Shown: piece after piece, positions 25,815 to 35,816 of the stretch
How positions within the stretch are numbered: the first letter of the stretch is position 1
Layout of the letters: every line of letters starts with the position of its first letter
Assembly (NCBI RefSeq): GCF_023283895.1
Contig: NZ_JAKILB010000006.1
Location: forward strand, 1-64,000
Direction: 5' to 3'
DNA from: Shewanella pneumatophori
Lineage (GTDB): Bacteria > Pseudomonadota > Gammaproteobacteria > Enterobacterales > Shewanellaceae
Length of the DNA: 64,000 bases
Notes under the pieces: model-generated
Database searches by the model: none
The model's input: only the letters and a program-made list of their open reading frames with translations
What the model was told of the DNA's origin: nothing
Position numbers and translations under genes: made by a program

Positions 25815-26222
25815 ATGAAACTTGTAAAACTGGCTACGATTGCACTTTTATGTTCGAGCCTTACTGCCTGCATTACCTTTCCAACTGCTGAATCTAATAC
25901 GGTAAAAGTGCTATGGGATGACACCGATGCTTTACTTGGTTGTGCTCATAAAGGCACTGTTATTGGTTCACAAGGCCATTTTTACGATTACTGGCTACAT
26001 GCTGATAAAGATATGGTTTGGGGCACATTAAATGAGATGCGTATTAAAGCTGCCAAATTAGGTGCTGATACCATTTACTTGTATAAGCCACTTGGTTTTA
26101 CAGGCTCAGTAACTATGATTGCCAATGCTTATGATTGTGACGCAGCAGTAACTGAAATAGAGTCTACTACAGGTGCAACGGCGGACTCTGTTAGCACTGC
26201 ACAACCGACTGCCGCAAAATAG
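25815..26222 (+). CDS. DUF4156 lipoprotein
   Basis: A 135-aa lipoprotein. The signal ends in the lipobox LTAC (Cys19). The mature part matches DUF4156: LLGCAHKGTVIGSQGHFYDY, then LNEMRIKAAKLGADTIYLYK, and a C-terminal YDC. The two cysteines (LLGC and YDC) are likely to form a disulfide, as in related small envelope proteins. The role of the family is not established. The gene stands alone and ends at a bidirectional terminator shared with the convergent sco/liu operon. Confidence 0.85.
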   Translation: MKLVKLATIALLCSSLTACITFPTAESNTVKVLWDDTDALLGCAHKGTVIGSQGHFYDYWLHADKDMVWGTLNEMRIKAAKLGADTIYLYKPLGFTGSVTMIANAYDCDAAVTEIESTTGATADSVSTAQPTAAK

Positions 26223-26229
26223 GCTATAT

Positions 26230-26258
26230 AAAAACGCAGCCAATTGGCTGCGTTTTTA
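26230..26258. terminator. Bidirectional intrinsic terminator
   Basis: ACGCAGCC (26234-26241), loop AATT, GGCTGCGT (26246-26253), with A and T runs on the two sides. It lies between the convergent DUF4156 gene and scoB. Confidence 0.9.
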
Positions 26259-26278
26259 TTCCGATATCTCTATATTAA

Positions 26279-26935
26279 CTAGAACGTCATCTCTGGCACA
26301 TGTTCAGGAACAATTAACTTACCTGCTGTTTTTGATACAATTTCTTCAACTGGTACACCCGGAGCACGTTCTAGAAGATGAAACGCGCCATCTTTAATTT
26401 CCATAAAGGCTAAATCAGTCAATACCCGTTTGATGCAACCAAATCCTGTTAGTGGCAGTTCGCACTTAGGCAGCAGTTTTGAATTACCTTTCTTATCGGC
26501 GTGCATCATGGTAACGATGATATTGTCAGCGCCTGCCACTAAATCCATAGCGCCGCCCATGCCTTTAATCAGTTTACCGGGGATCATCCAAGAAGCGATT
26601 GAGCCTTGCTCATCGACTTCAAATGCACCCAGTACTGTTAAATCTACATGGCCGCCACGGATCATGGCAAAGCTTTCGCTTGATGAGAAAAACGATGCGC
26701 CATCAACAGCGGTAACTGTTTGCTTACCGGCGTTGATTAAGTCCGCATCAATGGTTTCTTCAGTCGGGAATTCACCCATACCTAATAAACCATTTTCAGA
26801 CTGCAGCATCACATCAATGCCGTCAGGGATATAGTTGGCAACGAGTGTTGGAATACCAATGCCGAGGTTAACGTAAAAACCATCTTGTAGCTCTTGGGCT
26901 ACACGTTGAGCGAGTTGCTCTCTTGATAATGCCAT
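26279..26935 (-). CDS. scoB: 3-oxoacid CoA-transferase subunit B
   Basis: A 218-aa beta subunit of a succinyl-CoA:acetoacetate (3-oxoacid) CoA-transferase. It activates the acetoacetate released by HMG-CoA lyase. The catalytic glutamate lies in QSENGLLGMGEFP (SENG motif). GIGIPTLVANYIPDGID and MGGAMDLVAGADNIIVTMMH are family blocks. The AAGGAG RBS is excellent. It lies 12 nt after scoA on the same strand and completes leucine breakdown begun by the liu genes upstream. It could be AtoA-like with broader acid specificity; the liu context favours acetoacetate. Confidence 0.92.
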   Translation of the reverse strand: MALSREQLAQRVAQELQDGFYVNLGIGIPTLVANYIPDGIDVMLQSENGLLGMGEFPTEETIDADLINAGKQTVTAVDGASFFSSSESFAMIRGGHVDLTVLGAFEVDEQGSIASWMIPGKLIKGMGGAMDLVAGADNIIVTMMHADKKGNSKLLPKCELPLTGFGCIKRVLTDLAFMEIKDGAFHLLERAPGVPVEEIVSKTAGKLIVPEHVPEMTF

Positions 26936-26947
26936 GGTGCAGCCTCC

Positions 26948-27673
26948 TTAAGCTTTGTCTGATGTTGGTTTTACGGTGCGTTGCTCGATACGCTTTTCAA
27001 ATGTGCCTTGAATAACGCGATCAACATAAATGCCCGGAGTATGGATATGGTCAGGGTCCAGCTCACCGGGCTGTACAATATGCTCAGCTTCGACCACTGT
27101 AATTTTGCCGGCAGTTGCCATCATAGGATTAAAGTTGGCAGCGGTTTTACGAAACACTAAGTTACCCATAGTGTCAGCTTTCCATGCACGCACTAGCGCG
27201 AAATCGGCTTTTAGTGCGGGCTCTAATACATAGTGGCGGCCATCTATTTCACGGGTTTCTTTACCTTCAGCTACGGGCGTGCCGTAACCCGTTGCAGTAA
27301 AGAATGCCGGAATGCCTGCACCACCAGCCCGAATTTTTTCAGCCAAAGTGCCTTGTGGGGTCAAGATAACGTTTAGCTCACCTGATAACATCTGTTGCTC
27401 AAAGGTAGCGTTCTCGCCCACGTATGAGGCAATCATGGTATCAATTTGACGGCTTTTTAATAGCAAGCCTAATCCAAAGTCATCGACACCGGCATTGTTT
27501 GAGATTGCGGTAAGACCTGTGACGCCGGTTTTAACCATTTGCGCTATTAAACCTTCCGGTATACCGCATAAGCCAAAACCACCAACCATTACAGTCATAT
27601 CGTTACTTAGGCCTGCGAGTGCTTCTTCGTAACTTGTTACTACCTTATTCAGCCCTTTATTTAGTCCTGCCAT
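26948..27673 (-). CDS. scoA: 3-oxoacid CoA-transferase subunit A
   Basis: About 241 aa from the ATG at 27673 (GGAG six bases upstream); a start five codons further up has no RBS. It is the alpha subunit of the CoA-transferase. The N-terminal CoA-binding signature is [13 protein letters not shown], and later blocks [16 protein letters not shown] and [16 protein letters not shown] are typical. It works with ScoB to convert acetoacetate plus succinyl-CoA to acetoacetyl-CoA and succinate. It is separated from liuE by a 250-nt spacer with a palindrome and a hairpin, so it may be read through from liu or have its own promoter. Confidence 0.92.
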   Translation of the reverse strand: MAGLNKGLNKVVTSYEEALAGLSNDMTVMVGGFGLCGIPEGLIAQMVKTGVTGLTAISNNAGVDDFGLGLLLKSRQIDTMIASYVGENATFEQQMLSGELNVILTPQGTLAEKIRAGGAGIPAFFTATGYGTPVAEGKETREIDGRHYVLEPALKADFALVRAWKADTMGNLVFRKTAANFNPMMATAGKITVVEAEHIVQPGELDPDHIHTPGIYVDRVIQGTFEKRIEQRTVKPTSDKA

Positions 27674-27806
27674 TATTGTTATCTCCATATTCCTATATTT
27701 AGGAGTGAGTTAAGCCTGCTCTAATCAGTTAGAAACCAAACACAGACCTAGGGGGATCGCATCTGTGTTTACAGGCTTATGTATTGTCCATTGTTAAATC
27801 ATGCTT

Positions 27807-27878
27807 GGTCCTAGGACCTGGTTTTATTCGACTAGGGCACTTTGTTCGTTGAGAGCCTTTTATTCGCTGATGGCTCTC
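27807..27878. repeat. Palindrome and hairpin in the liuE-scoA spacer
   Basis: GGTCCTAGGACC (27807-27818) is a perfect 12-bp palindrome. GAGAGCC (27851-27857) and GGCTCTC (27872-27878) form a stem with a 14-nt loop, within a stretch where GGCTCT-type words recur every 18-20 nt. The function is unknown; attenuation or partial termination between liu and sco is possible. Confidence 0.45.
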
Positions 27879-27922
27879 TATTCACTGAAGGCTCTTTACT
27901 TAGCGCTCTTAACTAAATTGTC

Positions 27923-28816
27923 TTAAGTTAGTGCTCTGGCAACTTTTGAGCCTGATTGACGCCCAAGTGCTTGGCTAATCTTGTTACCAGCATTGACTAG
28001 TTGATTTAGATCTATGCCAGTTTCGATACCAAGGCCGTGCAGCATATAAACTAAGTCTTCAGTCGCTAAGTTGCCCGATGCGCCTTTGGCGTAAGGGCAA
28101 CCTCCTAGGCCTGCAACAGACGAATCTATGACGTTCACCCCCGTTTCTAAGCACGCCAAAATATTAGCTAGTGCTTGGCCGTAGGTGTCATGAAAATGCA
28201 GAGCCAGTTTGTCAGTGGGCACGACCTCTGCCACAGCCTCAACCATTCTACGGGCATTAAGTGGTGTGCCAACGCCTATGGTGTCGCCAAGTGAAATCTC
28301 ATAGCAACCCATTTTGTAAAGTAATTCAGACACCCGAGCCACTTCACTTAGCTTTATTTCACCTTCATAAGGGCAACCTAATACGCATGAAACATAGCCT
28401 CGCACAGGCACATTTCTCGCCTTAGCCAGCTCCATCACGGGGATAAAGCGCTCGATGGATTCCTCAATCGAGCAGTTAATATTCTTTTGGCTAAAGCTCT
28501 CTGATGCTGCGCCAAAAATGGCAACTTCATCGCTACCGGCGTCAAGCGCAAGTTCCAAGCCTTTTAAATTCGGTGTCAATGCACTGTATGTTACGTCGCT
28601 ATGTCGGCTAATATTTGCAAGCACATCAGCTGAATCTGCCATTTGTGGCACCCATTTAGGTGACACAAAACTAGCGGCTTCAATGCGCTTTATCCCTGCA
28701 GCAGCTAAGCCTTCAATGAGTACGACTTTATCTTGAGTCGTCACCGGCTTTTCATTTTGCAGGCCATCGCGAGCACCAACTTCAAAGATGCTGACCTTGT
28801 TGGGATAAGCTGCCAT
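27923..28816 (-). CDS. liuE: Hydroxymethylglutaryl-CoA lyase
   Basis: A 297-aa TIM-barrel lyase that splits HMG-CoA into acetyl-CoA and acetoacetate, the last step of leucine degradation. The N-terminal [13 protein letters not shown] provides the catalytic Arg/Asp. The C-terminal active-site loop is [14 protein letters not shown] with the family cysteine. [14 protein letters not shown] carries the metal-binding His pair. The length is standard. Its ATG follows the stop of the 54-aa half-domain gene by one base (TAAATG), so translation is coupled. Confidence 0.94.
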   Translation of the reverse strand: MAAYPNKVSIFEVGARDGLQNEKPVTTQDKVVLIEGLAAAGIKRIEAASFVSPKWVPQMADSADVLANISRHSDVTYSALTPNLKGLELALDAGSDEVAIFGAASESFSQKNINCSIEESIERFIPVMELAKARNVPVRGYVSCVLGCPYEGEIKLSEVARVSELLYKMGCYEISLGDTIGVGTPLNARRMVEAVAEVVPTDKLALHFHDTYGQALANILACLETGVNVIDSSVAGLGGCPYAKGASGNLATEDLVYMLHGLGIETGIDLNQLVNAGNKISQALGRQSGSKVARALT

Positions 28817-28981
28817 TTATGCACTTTCCTCAGTTTCTGTTGATTCAAGAGCCTCAACTTCAGCTACGACCTCGGCAAGCAACATACCGTCACTCACCAG
28901 TTCACCCGCTTCAAAGAAAAATGCACTGACGATACCGTCAAATGGATCTTCAATTGCGTTTATTACATTAGTCATTTTCAT
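28817..28981 (-). CDS. 54-aa half biotinyl-domain gene, partial duplicate of the liuD 3' end
   Basis: An ATG overlaps the liuD stop (ATGA) and the TAA is one base from the liuE ATG. The product begins MKMTNVINAIEDPFDGIVSA and continues FFFEAGELVSDGMLLAEV. This aligns with the last 49 residues of LiuD (MKMEYTIEAPFDGIVSAFFF, EPGELVSDGELLAEV), with about four extra residues. It therefore starts exactly at the biotinylation motif MKM and contains only the second half of the biotinyl domain. At DNA level a 29-nt stretch is identical in both (28914-28942 and 29069-29097). It may be a relic of tandem duplication or a translated small protein that affects folding or biotinylation. No function is known to me. 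Confidence 0.75.
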   Translation of the reverse strand: MKMTNVINAIEDPFDGIVSAFFFEAGELVSDGMLLAEVVAEVEALESTETEESA

Positions 28982-29135
28982 CCAGCTTGTTCCTTTTCTG
29001 TCTGGATTTCAGCTTTCGCCTCTACTTCGGCTAGTAGCTCGCCGTCACTAACAAGTTCACCAGGCTCGAAGAAAAATGCACTGACGATACCGTCAAACGG
29101 GGCCTCAATTGTGTACTCCATTTTCATGGCTTCCA
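28820..29135 (-). repeat. Imperfect tandem repeat of the liuD 3' end
   Basis: Two diverged copies of about 155 bp lie head to tail: the end of liuD and the 54-codon gene after it. The repeat unit is a half biotinyl domain. Divergence is spread over the unit, with the best-conserved 29 nt in the middle, so the duplication is not recent. Confidence 0.7.
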
Positions 29136-31092
29136 TCACCATAATGCCTTGGCCAGCTTTGACGCTATCACCGACGGCGACAAGTTGCGTTACAATCGTG
29201 CCGTTCATCGGCGCCTTGAGTTTATCTTCAAGATTATCTTGCTCTTCAATCACTTCAGATTGCAGTGCGCGGTAGTGATAGCTATTGGAATCAATAAACA
29301 GGGTAAAGTCATCACCTACTTGGCTTACTGGCAGGCTGATTTTATGACCGTTAGTTTTATCGCTATGACTATTACTCAACATTTGCTCAGTATTGTCACT
29401 ATCGAATTTTTGCAGGCTGATCTCCGCGTGCAGGATCTCAGCCACTAATTCGCCTGTAAGGGTAATTAGGCAATCATCAAGTTTTAGCTGATATTGCGAC
29501 TGTCCAGCAACTTGTGTCTCGATTAAATCAAGGTGGTTAATTTCATGGTCGTCATCTAACAATGCCACTTGATGTCTGTTGGCACTATTGAGTCTAAAGC
29601 CGCTGTTATTGCTCCATGGAGAATAAGGATCATGGCTTGTTTGTGCGGTAGCTTTTGCTTGTTGTTTGCGAACACAGAGTTGATAAAGCGCTGCTAAGCC
29701 AAGGGCAATTTTTTGTTGCTCAGGGCTGACTGCCGACTGCGTTAATAACCCCTCGCCATAGCGCTCAATAAAGTCAGTGCTAAAATTTGCATCCTTAAAA
29801 GCCGTGTGCTTGGCAATATTGGCTAAGAATGCAATATTGTGTTTAAGGCCACTGATTTGATAGTCATCTAATGCATGCACTAAGCGCTGCAATGCGCGCG
29901 GGCGTGATTCATCCCAAGTGATAAGCTTAGAGATCATCGGGTCGTAAAAGTTACTAATCACATCGTTTTCACGCACGCCTGAGTCGATACGTACAAATTG
30001 GCTCTGTGCAGGCTCACGTAAAAAGTCGAGTTTGCCGCTGGCGGGTAAGAAGTCATTTTGCGGATCTTCGGCGTAAATACGGGCTTCAAAAGCATGACCA
30101 GTAATTTTCACTTCACTTTGTTTTAGTGGCAGCTCGCTACCGCTGGCGACCATTAATTGCCATTTGACCAGATCTTGACCTGTAACTAGCTCTGTCACTG
30201 GGTGCTCTACCTGTAAACGGGTATTCATCTCCATGAAATAGAAGCTGTCATCGGTATCTAATAAGAACTCAACCGTACCGGCACCTTCATAGTTAATCGC
30301 TTTAGCGGCGGCAACTGCGGCTTCGCCCATTTTTACTCGAAGGGCATCACTTAATCCTGGCGCTGGCGCTTCTTCAACCACTTTTTGGTGACGACGCTGA
30401 ATTGAGCAGTCACGATCAGATAAGTAAATACAATTGCCATGGCTGTCGGCAAATACTTGTACTTCAACGTGGCGGGGTTGGCGCAGGTAACGCTCCATTA
30501 AAAGTTTGTCGTTACCAAAAGAGCTAATGGCTTCACGTCTGGCTGAATTAATCGCATCAAGCACTTCAGCACTATTTTCAACAATTCGCATACCTTTACC
30601 ACCGCCGCCAAAGGCCGCTTTAATCAGTAAAGGAAAGCCCATTTTGTTGGCTTCACTTACCAGTAATTCATTATCTTGCGCATCGCCGTGATAGCCGGGA
30701 ACTAACGGTACATTAGCTGCGCCCATAATCTCTTTAGCGGCACTTTTACTGCCCATTGAGTCAATTGCAGCGCTACTTGGGCCAACAAAGGCAATATTGG
30801 CTTGTTCACACTTAAGTGCAAACTCTGCATTTTCTGATAAAAAGCCGTAGCCGGGATGAATCGCCTGCGCGCCAGATTGTTTGGCGATGTCGATAATAAG
30901 ATCGCCTTTTAGGTACGAGTCTGCAGGCGCGCTGCCTCCTAGATAAAAGGCTTCATCAGCCATGGCGACATGGCGAGCATTGATATCGGCATCTGAATAT
31001 AGCGCCACGGTGCGCACGCCCATCGCTTTGGCGGTATTGATTATTCGGCAAGCGATTTCGCCGCGGTTAGCAATTAGCAATTTGGTGAACAT
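28978..31092 (-). CDS. liuD: Methylcrotonyl-CoA carboxylase biotin-carboxylase (alpha) subunit
   Basis: About 704 aa from the ATG at 31092, which has an AAGGAG RBS; a frame extending to 31197 lies inside liuC and is not used. It carboxylates the biotin that LiuB uses to convert 3-methylcrotonyl-CoA to 3-methylglutaconyl-CoA. Domains in order are the biotin-carboxylase N-terminal part (FTKLLIANRGEIACRIINTA), an ATP-grasp part (FGGGGKGMRIV, MEMNTRLQVEHPVTE), a middle linker and a C-terminal biotinyl domain with EAMKMEYTIEAPFDG, in which the Lys at about 657 is biotinylated. The start is one base after the liuC stop. A partial copy of its end follows. Confidence 0.93.
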   Translation of the reverse strand: MFTKLLIANRGEIACRIINTAKAMGVRTVALYSDADINARHVAMADEAFYLGGSAPADSYLKGDLIIDIAKQSGAQAIHPGYGFLSENAEFALKCEQANIAFVGPSSAAIDSMGSKSAAKEIMGAANVPLVPGYHGDAQDNELLVSEANKMGFPLLIKAAFGGGGKGMRIVENSAEVLDAINSARREAISSFGNDKLLMERYLRQPRHVEVQVFADSHGNCIYLSDRDCSIQRRHQKVVEEAPAPGLSDALRVKMGEAAVAAAKAINYEGAGTVEFLLDTDDSFYFMEMNTRLQVEHPVTELVTGQDLVKWQLMVASGSELPLKQSEVKITGHAFEARIYAEDPQNDFLPASGKLDFLREPAQSQFVRIDSGVRENDVISNFYDPMISKLITWDESRPRALQRLVHALDDYQISGLKHNIAFLANIAKHTAFKDANFSTDFIERYGEGLLTQSAVSPEQQKIALGLAALYQLCVRKQQAKATAQTSHDPYSPWSNNSGFRLNSANRHQVALLDDDHEINHLDLIETQVAGQSQYQLKLDDCLITLTGELVAEILHAEISLQKFDSDNTEQMLSNSHSDKTNGHKISLPVSQVGDDFTLFIDSNSYHYRALQSEVIEEQDNLEDKLKAPMNGTIVTQLVAVGDSVKAGQGIMVMEAMKMEYTIEAPFDGIVSAFFFEPGELVSDGELLAEVEAKAEIQTEKEQAG

Positions 31093-31093
31093 A

Positions 31094-31975
31094 TTATTTG
31101 GCTCCTTGCCCGCTGGCGTTCTGGTTATTGTTGTTTGTTGCCGCGTGAAAGTCTGTTGAAGTTGGCCATTGTGGCGCGCGTTTTTCAAAAAAAGCATTCA
31201 GGCCCTCTTGGCCTTCATCAGAAACACGGATGCGGGCGATACGCTCACTGGTGTGATCTAAAGTGTTTTGATTTATGACGCCATCCTCTAAAGTGGAAAG
31301 TAGCGATTTCACCCACGCCATTCCTTGTGGGCTATTGCTGAGCAAGGCGCTAATTATTGGTTCGGCTGCAGCGTCTAAATCATCATTGATTTCATGGATA
31401 ACCTGTAGTTCCAGTGCTTTTTGTGCGTCAAAACGTTCGGCCGTCATCATGTATCGGCGCGCAGCGCGTTGACCCATAGCACGGGTCACATAAGGGCTAA
31501 TTACCGCGGGAATAAGCCCCAGTTTGACTTCGCTTAAACAAAAGCTGGCACGCTCATTGGCAATGGCGATATCGCTGCAGCAAATAAGTCCGAGTGCACC
31601 ACCAAAGGCTGCGCCTTGAATTAAGGCAATGGTCGGTTTTGGGAACTTATCCAGCACTGACATCAGTTTTGCTAGCTCATTGGCGTCGGTTAAGTTCTGC
31701 TCAAAATTCATCTTGGCTTGCTTGCGCATCCAGTTAAGATCTGCGCCGGCGCTAAAGTTTTTGCCATTGGCTTTAAGCACTAATACTTGGCACTCAGGGG
31801 TAATCGCAAAATGCTCCAGCACTCGGATCATCTCGCTTATCATTACTTCATCAAAAGCGTTATGTTTTTCGCTGCGATCAAGCACCATTTGTGCAACGCC
31901 GTTGTCCACTGAGCAATGTACAAATTGTAATTGCGCAGCGAGTTGTTCTGTTTGGTTAGTGGCTAAGTTATTCAT
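31094..31975 (-). CDS. liuC: Methylglutaconyl-CoA hydratase (enoyl-CoA hydratase family)
   Basis: A 293-aa crotonase-fold enzyme that hydrates 3-methylglutaconyl-CoA to HMG-CoA. The oxyanion-hole blocks are present: NGKNFSAGADLNWMRKQA and IQGAAFGGALGLICCSDIAI. The catalytic glutamate lies in FCLSEVKLGLIPAVISPYV. The family sits between liuB and liuD in most gammaproteobacterial liu clusters. The N-terminal extension of about 15 residues (MNNLATNQTEQLAAQ) is Gln-rich. The C-terminal tail is Asn/Gln-rich and overlaps nothing essential. Confidence 0.9.
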   Translation of the reverse strand: MNNLATNQTEQLAAQLQFVHCSVDNGVAQMVLDRSEKHNAFDEVMISEMIRVLEHFAITPECQVLVLKANGKNFSAGADLNWMRKQAKMNFEQNLTDANELAKLMSVLDKFPKPTIALIQGAAFGGALGLICCSDIAIANERASFCLSEVKLGLIPAVISPYVTRAMGQRAARRYMMTAERFDAQKALELQVIHEINDDLDAAAEPIISALLSNSPQGMAWVKSLLSTLEDGVINQNTLDHTSERIARIRVSDEGQEGLNAFFEKRAPQWPTSTDFHAATNNNNQNASGQGAK

Positions 31976-32080
31976 TGTTATCGACCCATTTTATTATCAA
32001 CCATGGTGTTATCGAGTAATAGTATTATCGAATCATGGTGTTAGCTAAGTAGATGCTCTATTTGAAATAGCGCTGAGCTA

Positions 32081-33688
32081 TTACATACGGAACACACCAA
32101 ACTTAGTGTCTTCAATCGGCGCATTTAACGCCGCAGACAATGCTAAACCGACTACATCTCGGGTTTGCGCAGGATCAATAATGCCGTCATCCCACAAGCG
32201 TGCGCTGGCATGGTACGGATGACCTTCTTTGTCATACTGCTCAACAATGGGTTTACGGAAATCTTGTTCATCAGATTCAGACCACTCAACGCCCTTGCGA
32301 GCCAAACCGTCACGTTTAACCGTTGCCAATACGCCAGCGGCTTGTTCGCCCCCCATCACTGATATGCGGGCATTTGGCCACATCCACATCATGGTTGGCT
32401 CGAATGCGCGGCCACACATACCGTAGTTTCCGGCGCCATAACTACCGCCAATAATCACGGTAAATTTAGGCACATTAGCACAAGATACTGCGGTTACCAT
32501 TTTGGCGCCGTGTTTGGCTATGCCTTCATGTTCATACTTTTTACCCACCATAAAGCCGGTGATATTTTGCAGGAACAATAATGGAATTTTGCGCTGGCAA
32601 CACAGTTCAATAAAGTGCGCGCCTTTTTGTGCAGACTCAGAGAACAAGATGCCGTTGTTAGCCACAATTCCCACAGGGTAGCCATGGATACGGGCGAAAC
32701 CACAAACTAAGGTATTGCCGTAGTTAGCTTTAAATTCATCGAAATCTGAATCATCCACTAAGCGAGCAATCACTTCTTTTACATCAAATGGCTTTTTAAG
32801 ATCTGTCCCTACGATGCCGTAAAGCTCGTTGATATCAAATTTTGGCGGTTTAACAGGACTTAGCTGAGCTGCAATCTCTTTTTGATGGTTAAGGCGAGTC
32901 ACGGCTTTGCGGGCAAGCTCTAAAGCGTGCTCATCGTTTTGTGCCATATGGTCGGCAACACCAGAGATTTTGGTATGTACTTCAGCGCCGCCAAGTTCTT
33001 CAGCAGTCACTTCTTCACCGGTTGCGGCTTTTACCAACGGCGGGCCAGCTAAAAAGATGGTGCCTTGTTCTTTAACGATTATCGACTCATCTGCCATTGC
33101 AGGTACATAAGCACCACCCGCGGTACAAAGCCCCATTACCACTGCAATTTGGGGAATGCCTTTGGCTGACATTTGCGCTTGGTTATAGAAGATGCGGCCG
33201 AAATGGTCTCTATCGGGGAACACTTCATCTTGACGGGGCAGGTTAGCGCCGCCAGAATCTACAAGGTAAATACAAGGTAGGTGGCAACGGCTAGCAATAT
33301 CTTGTGCACGTAAGTGTTTTTTCACGGTTACAGGGTAGTAAGTGCCGCCTTTTACGGTGGCATCGTTGGCAATAATCATGCATTCAACGCCGCTCACTCG
33401 GCCAATACCTGCAATCACACCTGCTGCCGGTACCACATCTTCATAAAGCTCATAGGCAGCAAACTGCGAGATCTCTAAAAAAGGAGAACCGGGATCTAAT
33501 AGCTTTTCAACTCGCTGTCTTGGCAGAAGCTTGCCACGTGATAGGTGACGGTTACGTGCGACTTCACCGCCACCTTGTTCAATTTGATGGAGTTTTAGTT
33601 TTAAGTCTTGAACCACGGTTGCCATGTCATCAAACTTGGCTTTGAATTCATCGCTACGGGCATTAATACGGCTGCTTAGTTGCGTCAC
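32081..33688 (-). CDS. liuB: Methylcrotonyl-CoA carboxylase carboxyltransferase (beta) subunit
   Basis: A 535-aa carboxyltransferase that moves the carboxyl group from biotin on LiuD to 3-methylcrotonyl-CoA. The start is a GTG at 33688 with AAGGA eight bases upstream. Family blocks include [51 protein letters not shown] and [18 protein letters not shown] (the acyl-CoA-binding oxyanion Gly-rich turns). The length is standard. It follows liuA after an 84-nt gap. Confidence 0.95.
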   Translation of the reverse strand: MTQLSSRINARSDEFKAKFDDMATVVQDLKLKLHQIEQGGGEVARNRHLSRGKLLPRQRVEKLLDPGSPFLEISQFAAYELYEDVVPAAGVIAGIGRVSGVECMIIANDATVKGGTYYPVTVKKHLRAQDIASRCHLPCIYLVDSGGANLPRQDEVFPDRDHFGRIFYNQAQMSAKGIPQIAVVMGLCTAGGAYVPAMADESIIVKEQGTIFLAGPPLVKAATGEEVTAEELGGAEVHTKISGVADHMAQNDEHALELARKAVTRLNHQKEIAAQLSPVKPPKFDINELYGIVGTDLKKPFDVKEVIARLVDDSDFDEFKANYGNTLVCGFARIHGYPVGIVANNGILFSESAQKGAHFIELCCQRKIPLLFLQNITGFMVGKKYEHEGIAKHGAKMVTAVSCANVPKFTVIIGGSYGAGNYGMCGRAFEPTMMWMWPNARISVMGGEQAAGVLATVKRDGLARKGVEWSESDEQDFRKPIVEQYDKEGHPYHASARLWDDGIIDPAQTRDVVGLALSAALNAPIEDTKFGVFRM

Positions 33689-33772
33689 AATTTCAATCCT
33701 TTTGAAGCTGTTTGAGTGAGGCGGCGTAGAGCAAGCCGCCTTGATGCTTGTTTGTTTACAGAGCAGGTTAGG

Positions 33773-34942
33773 CTATTTAGATTCGTTAAATAGTTCACGG
33801 CCAATTAGCATACGGCGAATTTCAGAAGTGCCGGCGCCAATTTCATATAGCTTGGCATCACGCAGTAAACGGCCAGTTGCGTATTCATTGACGTAACCAT
33901 TACCGCCTAGAAGCTGAATTGCATCTAATGCCATTTTGGTAGCAAGCTCAGCGGAATAAAGAATGGCGCCTGCGGCATCTTTGCGGGTGGTTTCACCGCG
34001 ATCGCAGGACTTAGCGACGTTATAGATATAAGATTTTGCTGCGTTCATACCTGTATACATGTCGGCAAGCTTGCCTTGAACTAGCTGGAATTGACCGATA
34101 GATTTACCGAATTGCTCGCGTTCATGAATGTATGGCACCACGATATCCATGCAAGCCGTCATAATGCCAAGCGGGCCACCAGATAACACTACACGCTCGT
34201 AATCTAGGCCGCTCATTAACACTTTTACGCCGTTATTCAGGCCACCAAGAATGTTCTCTTCTGGTACTTCACAGTTCTCAAATACCAGTTCACAGGTGTT
34301 TGAGCCACGCATACCTAATTTGTCGAGCTTTTGTGCTTGAGTGAAACCTTTAAAGCCACGCTCAACGATAAAAGCGGTGATGCCGTGAGCGCCTTTATCT
34401 AAATCGGTTTTAGCGTAAATCACATAAGTGTGGGCATCAGGGCCGTTAGTGATCCACATTTTATTGCCGTTGAGTATGTACCTGTCACCCTCTTTGCGGG
34501 CATGTAGCTTCATTGATACCACATCAGAACCGGCATTTGGCTCACTCATTGCCAGCGCGCCAATATGCTCACCAGTGATCAGCTTTGGTAGGTATTTAGC
34601 TTTTTGTTCACTATTACCGTTACGGTTGATTTGGTTAACACAAAGGTTTGAGTGTGCGCCGTAACTTAGACCAATAGATGCCGAAGCGCGCGAGATCTCC
34701 TCCATGGCAACAACGTGGGCAAGGTACCCCATATCCGCGCCGCCATACTCTTCAGATACGGTAACGCCCAATAGACCCATATCACCTAACACAGGCCAAA
34801 GCTCATTAGGAAAAGCATTATCAAGGTCGGTTTTTTCTGCAATCGGTGCGATTTCGTTAGCGGCAAAGTTTTGCACCGCATCACGCAGCATATCGACGTC
34901 TTCACCTAGGCCAAAGTTTAGAGATGTGTAGAGTTGGGTCAT
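33773..34942 (-). CDS. liuA: Isovaleryl-CoA dehydrogenase
   Basis: About 389 aa from the ATG at 34942 (AGGA upstream); the frame extends to 34981 but the conserved N-terminus starts at [20 protein letters not shown]. It is an FAD flavoprotein that oxidises isovaleryl-CoA to 3-methylcrotonyl-CoA. ACAD blocks are [19 protein letters not shown] for FAD/substrate, then [19 protein letters not shown] and the C-terminal [20 protein letters not shown]. The catalytic Glu of isovaleryl-type enzymes is expected at a helix G position ([15 protein letters not shown]). It is the first enzyme gene after liuR. Confidence 0.93.
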   Translation of the reverse strand: MTQLYTSLNFGLGEDVDMLRDAVQNFAANEIAPIAEKTDLDNAFPNELWPVLGDMGLLGVTVSEEYGGADMGYLAHVVAMEEISRASASIGLSYGAHSNLCVNQINRNGNSEQKAKYLPKLITGEHIGALAMSEPNAGSDVVSMKLHARKEGDRYILNGNKMWITNGPDAHTYVIYAKTDLDKGAHGITAFIVERGFKGFTQAQKLDKLGMRGSNTCELVFENCEVPEENILGGLNNGVKVLMSGLDYERVVLSGGPLGIMTACMDIVVPYIHEREQFGKSIGQFQLVQGKLADMYTGMNAAKSYIYNVAKSCDRGETTRKDAAGAILYSAELATKMALDAIQLLGGNGYVNEYATGRLLRDAKLYEIGAGTSEIRRMLIGRELFNESK

Positions 34943-35045
34943 TTGCTTGTGTCCTGTCAATTTGTTTGGTTTTAAGCTCACTGATCTTTGCCGTGATACT
35001 TATTTAATTTATTATTCGCCTTGGCTAACCATGATTCGCTTTTGA

Positions 35046-35444
35046 TTAAGAGGCATTATTTTCTAGTGCATCGCGGCACTGCTGCTCAGCAGAGTTGAGT
35101 TCCATCAGGACTACTTTAATATCGTCCATTTGCTGCTGTAACGAAACTTTCTTTTCTTCAACTAGCTCAAGCATGGTGTGTAGTTGACTACTGCTATTTT
35201 TATCGGCATCGTAAAGCTCGAATAAACGTCTTGTTTCAGCTAATGAAAAACCTAAACGTTTACCCCTTAAAATCAGCTTTAGTCTTACCCTGTCTTTCAG
35301 GCTATAGATCCGCGTTTGACCACGGCGCTTTGGTTTTAAAAGACCTTGGTCTTCATAAAAACGAATACTTCGAGTGGTGATATCAAACTCTTTTGATAAA
35401 TCACTGATTGAGTATGTCGTTTGTTGCAGCTGACTATCAGACAT
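35046..35444 (-). CDS. liuR: MerR-family regulator of BCAA degradation
   Basis: About 132 aa from the ATG at 35444; an in-frame TTG precedes it by one codon. The N-terminal MerR winged helix is YSISDLSKEFDITTRSIRFY with the signature FYEDQGLLKP. A long coiled coil follows (EEKKVSLQQQMDDIKVVLME). No C-terminal cysteines for metal binding are present, so it is a metabolite-sensing MerR protein. The position next to liuA is that of LiuR in Proteobacteria. A palindrome about 45 bp upstream (35490-35505) suggests autoregulation. Confidence 0.88.
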   Translation of the reverse strand: MSDSQLQQTTYSISDLSKEFDITTRSIRFYEDQGLLKPKRRGQTRIYSLKDRVRLKLILRGKRLGFSLAETRRLFELYDADKNSSSQLHTMLELVEEKKVSLQQQMDDIKVVLMELNSAEQQCRDALENNAS

Positions 35445-35489
35445 CAAATAACACCATAATTGTTTACATTTAGTGCACGATATATGAAG

Positions 35490-35505
35490 TTTACGTAAAG
35501 GTAAA
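35490..35505 (-). promoter_or_regulatory. Predicted LiuR operator upstream of liuR-liuABCDE
   Basis: On the minus strand the sequence reads TTTACC-TTTA-CGTAAA, one base from a perfect TTTACG/CGTAAA inverted repeat with a 4-bp centre. An inverted repeat with the same half-sites and spacing occurs at 55136-55151 ahead of the thiolase gene. The surrounding divergent region (35445-35816) also has to serve prpE on the plus strand. Assignment to LiuR rests on location, and on my recollection of the LiuR motif in gammaproteobacteria. Confidence 0.7.
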
Positions 35506-35816
35506 GTTTGTGCGCTAGCCTTATCAGTATTTTCAACTTAAGTAATGTCAATTGCGCTTTCCATAACAGGAGATAACAGCGCTTAGCAAGCCGATAATCA
35601 TGTATGGTTAACGGGGTAAGTTGTATTTAATCAGTGGTTTATGTTTTTAGGTGAGCTAGTTTCTGGATCGCGAGCTTGATAATCACTTACTTATTCTAAG
35701 GTCTAATGGGGATTTATTAATCACAGCAGCATAATGCCAGTGAATATAAAATAGACGCAGACCGGCTAAGCAATAGGCGTTTCATGGTCGCGCTTTAGCA
35801 AGGGAGAGCCCCTATC

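Noticed and set aside
31092..31197. liuD start at 31197
   Set aside because: The conserved FTKLLIANRGEIACR starts at 31092 with AAGGAG directly upstream.
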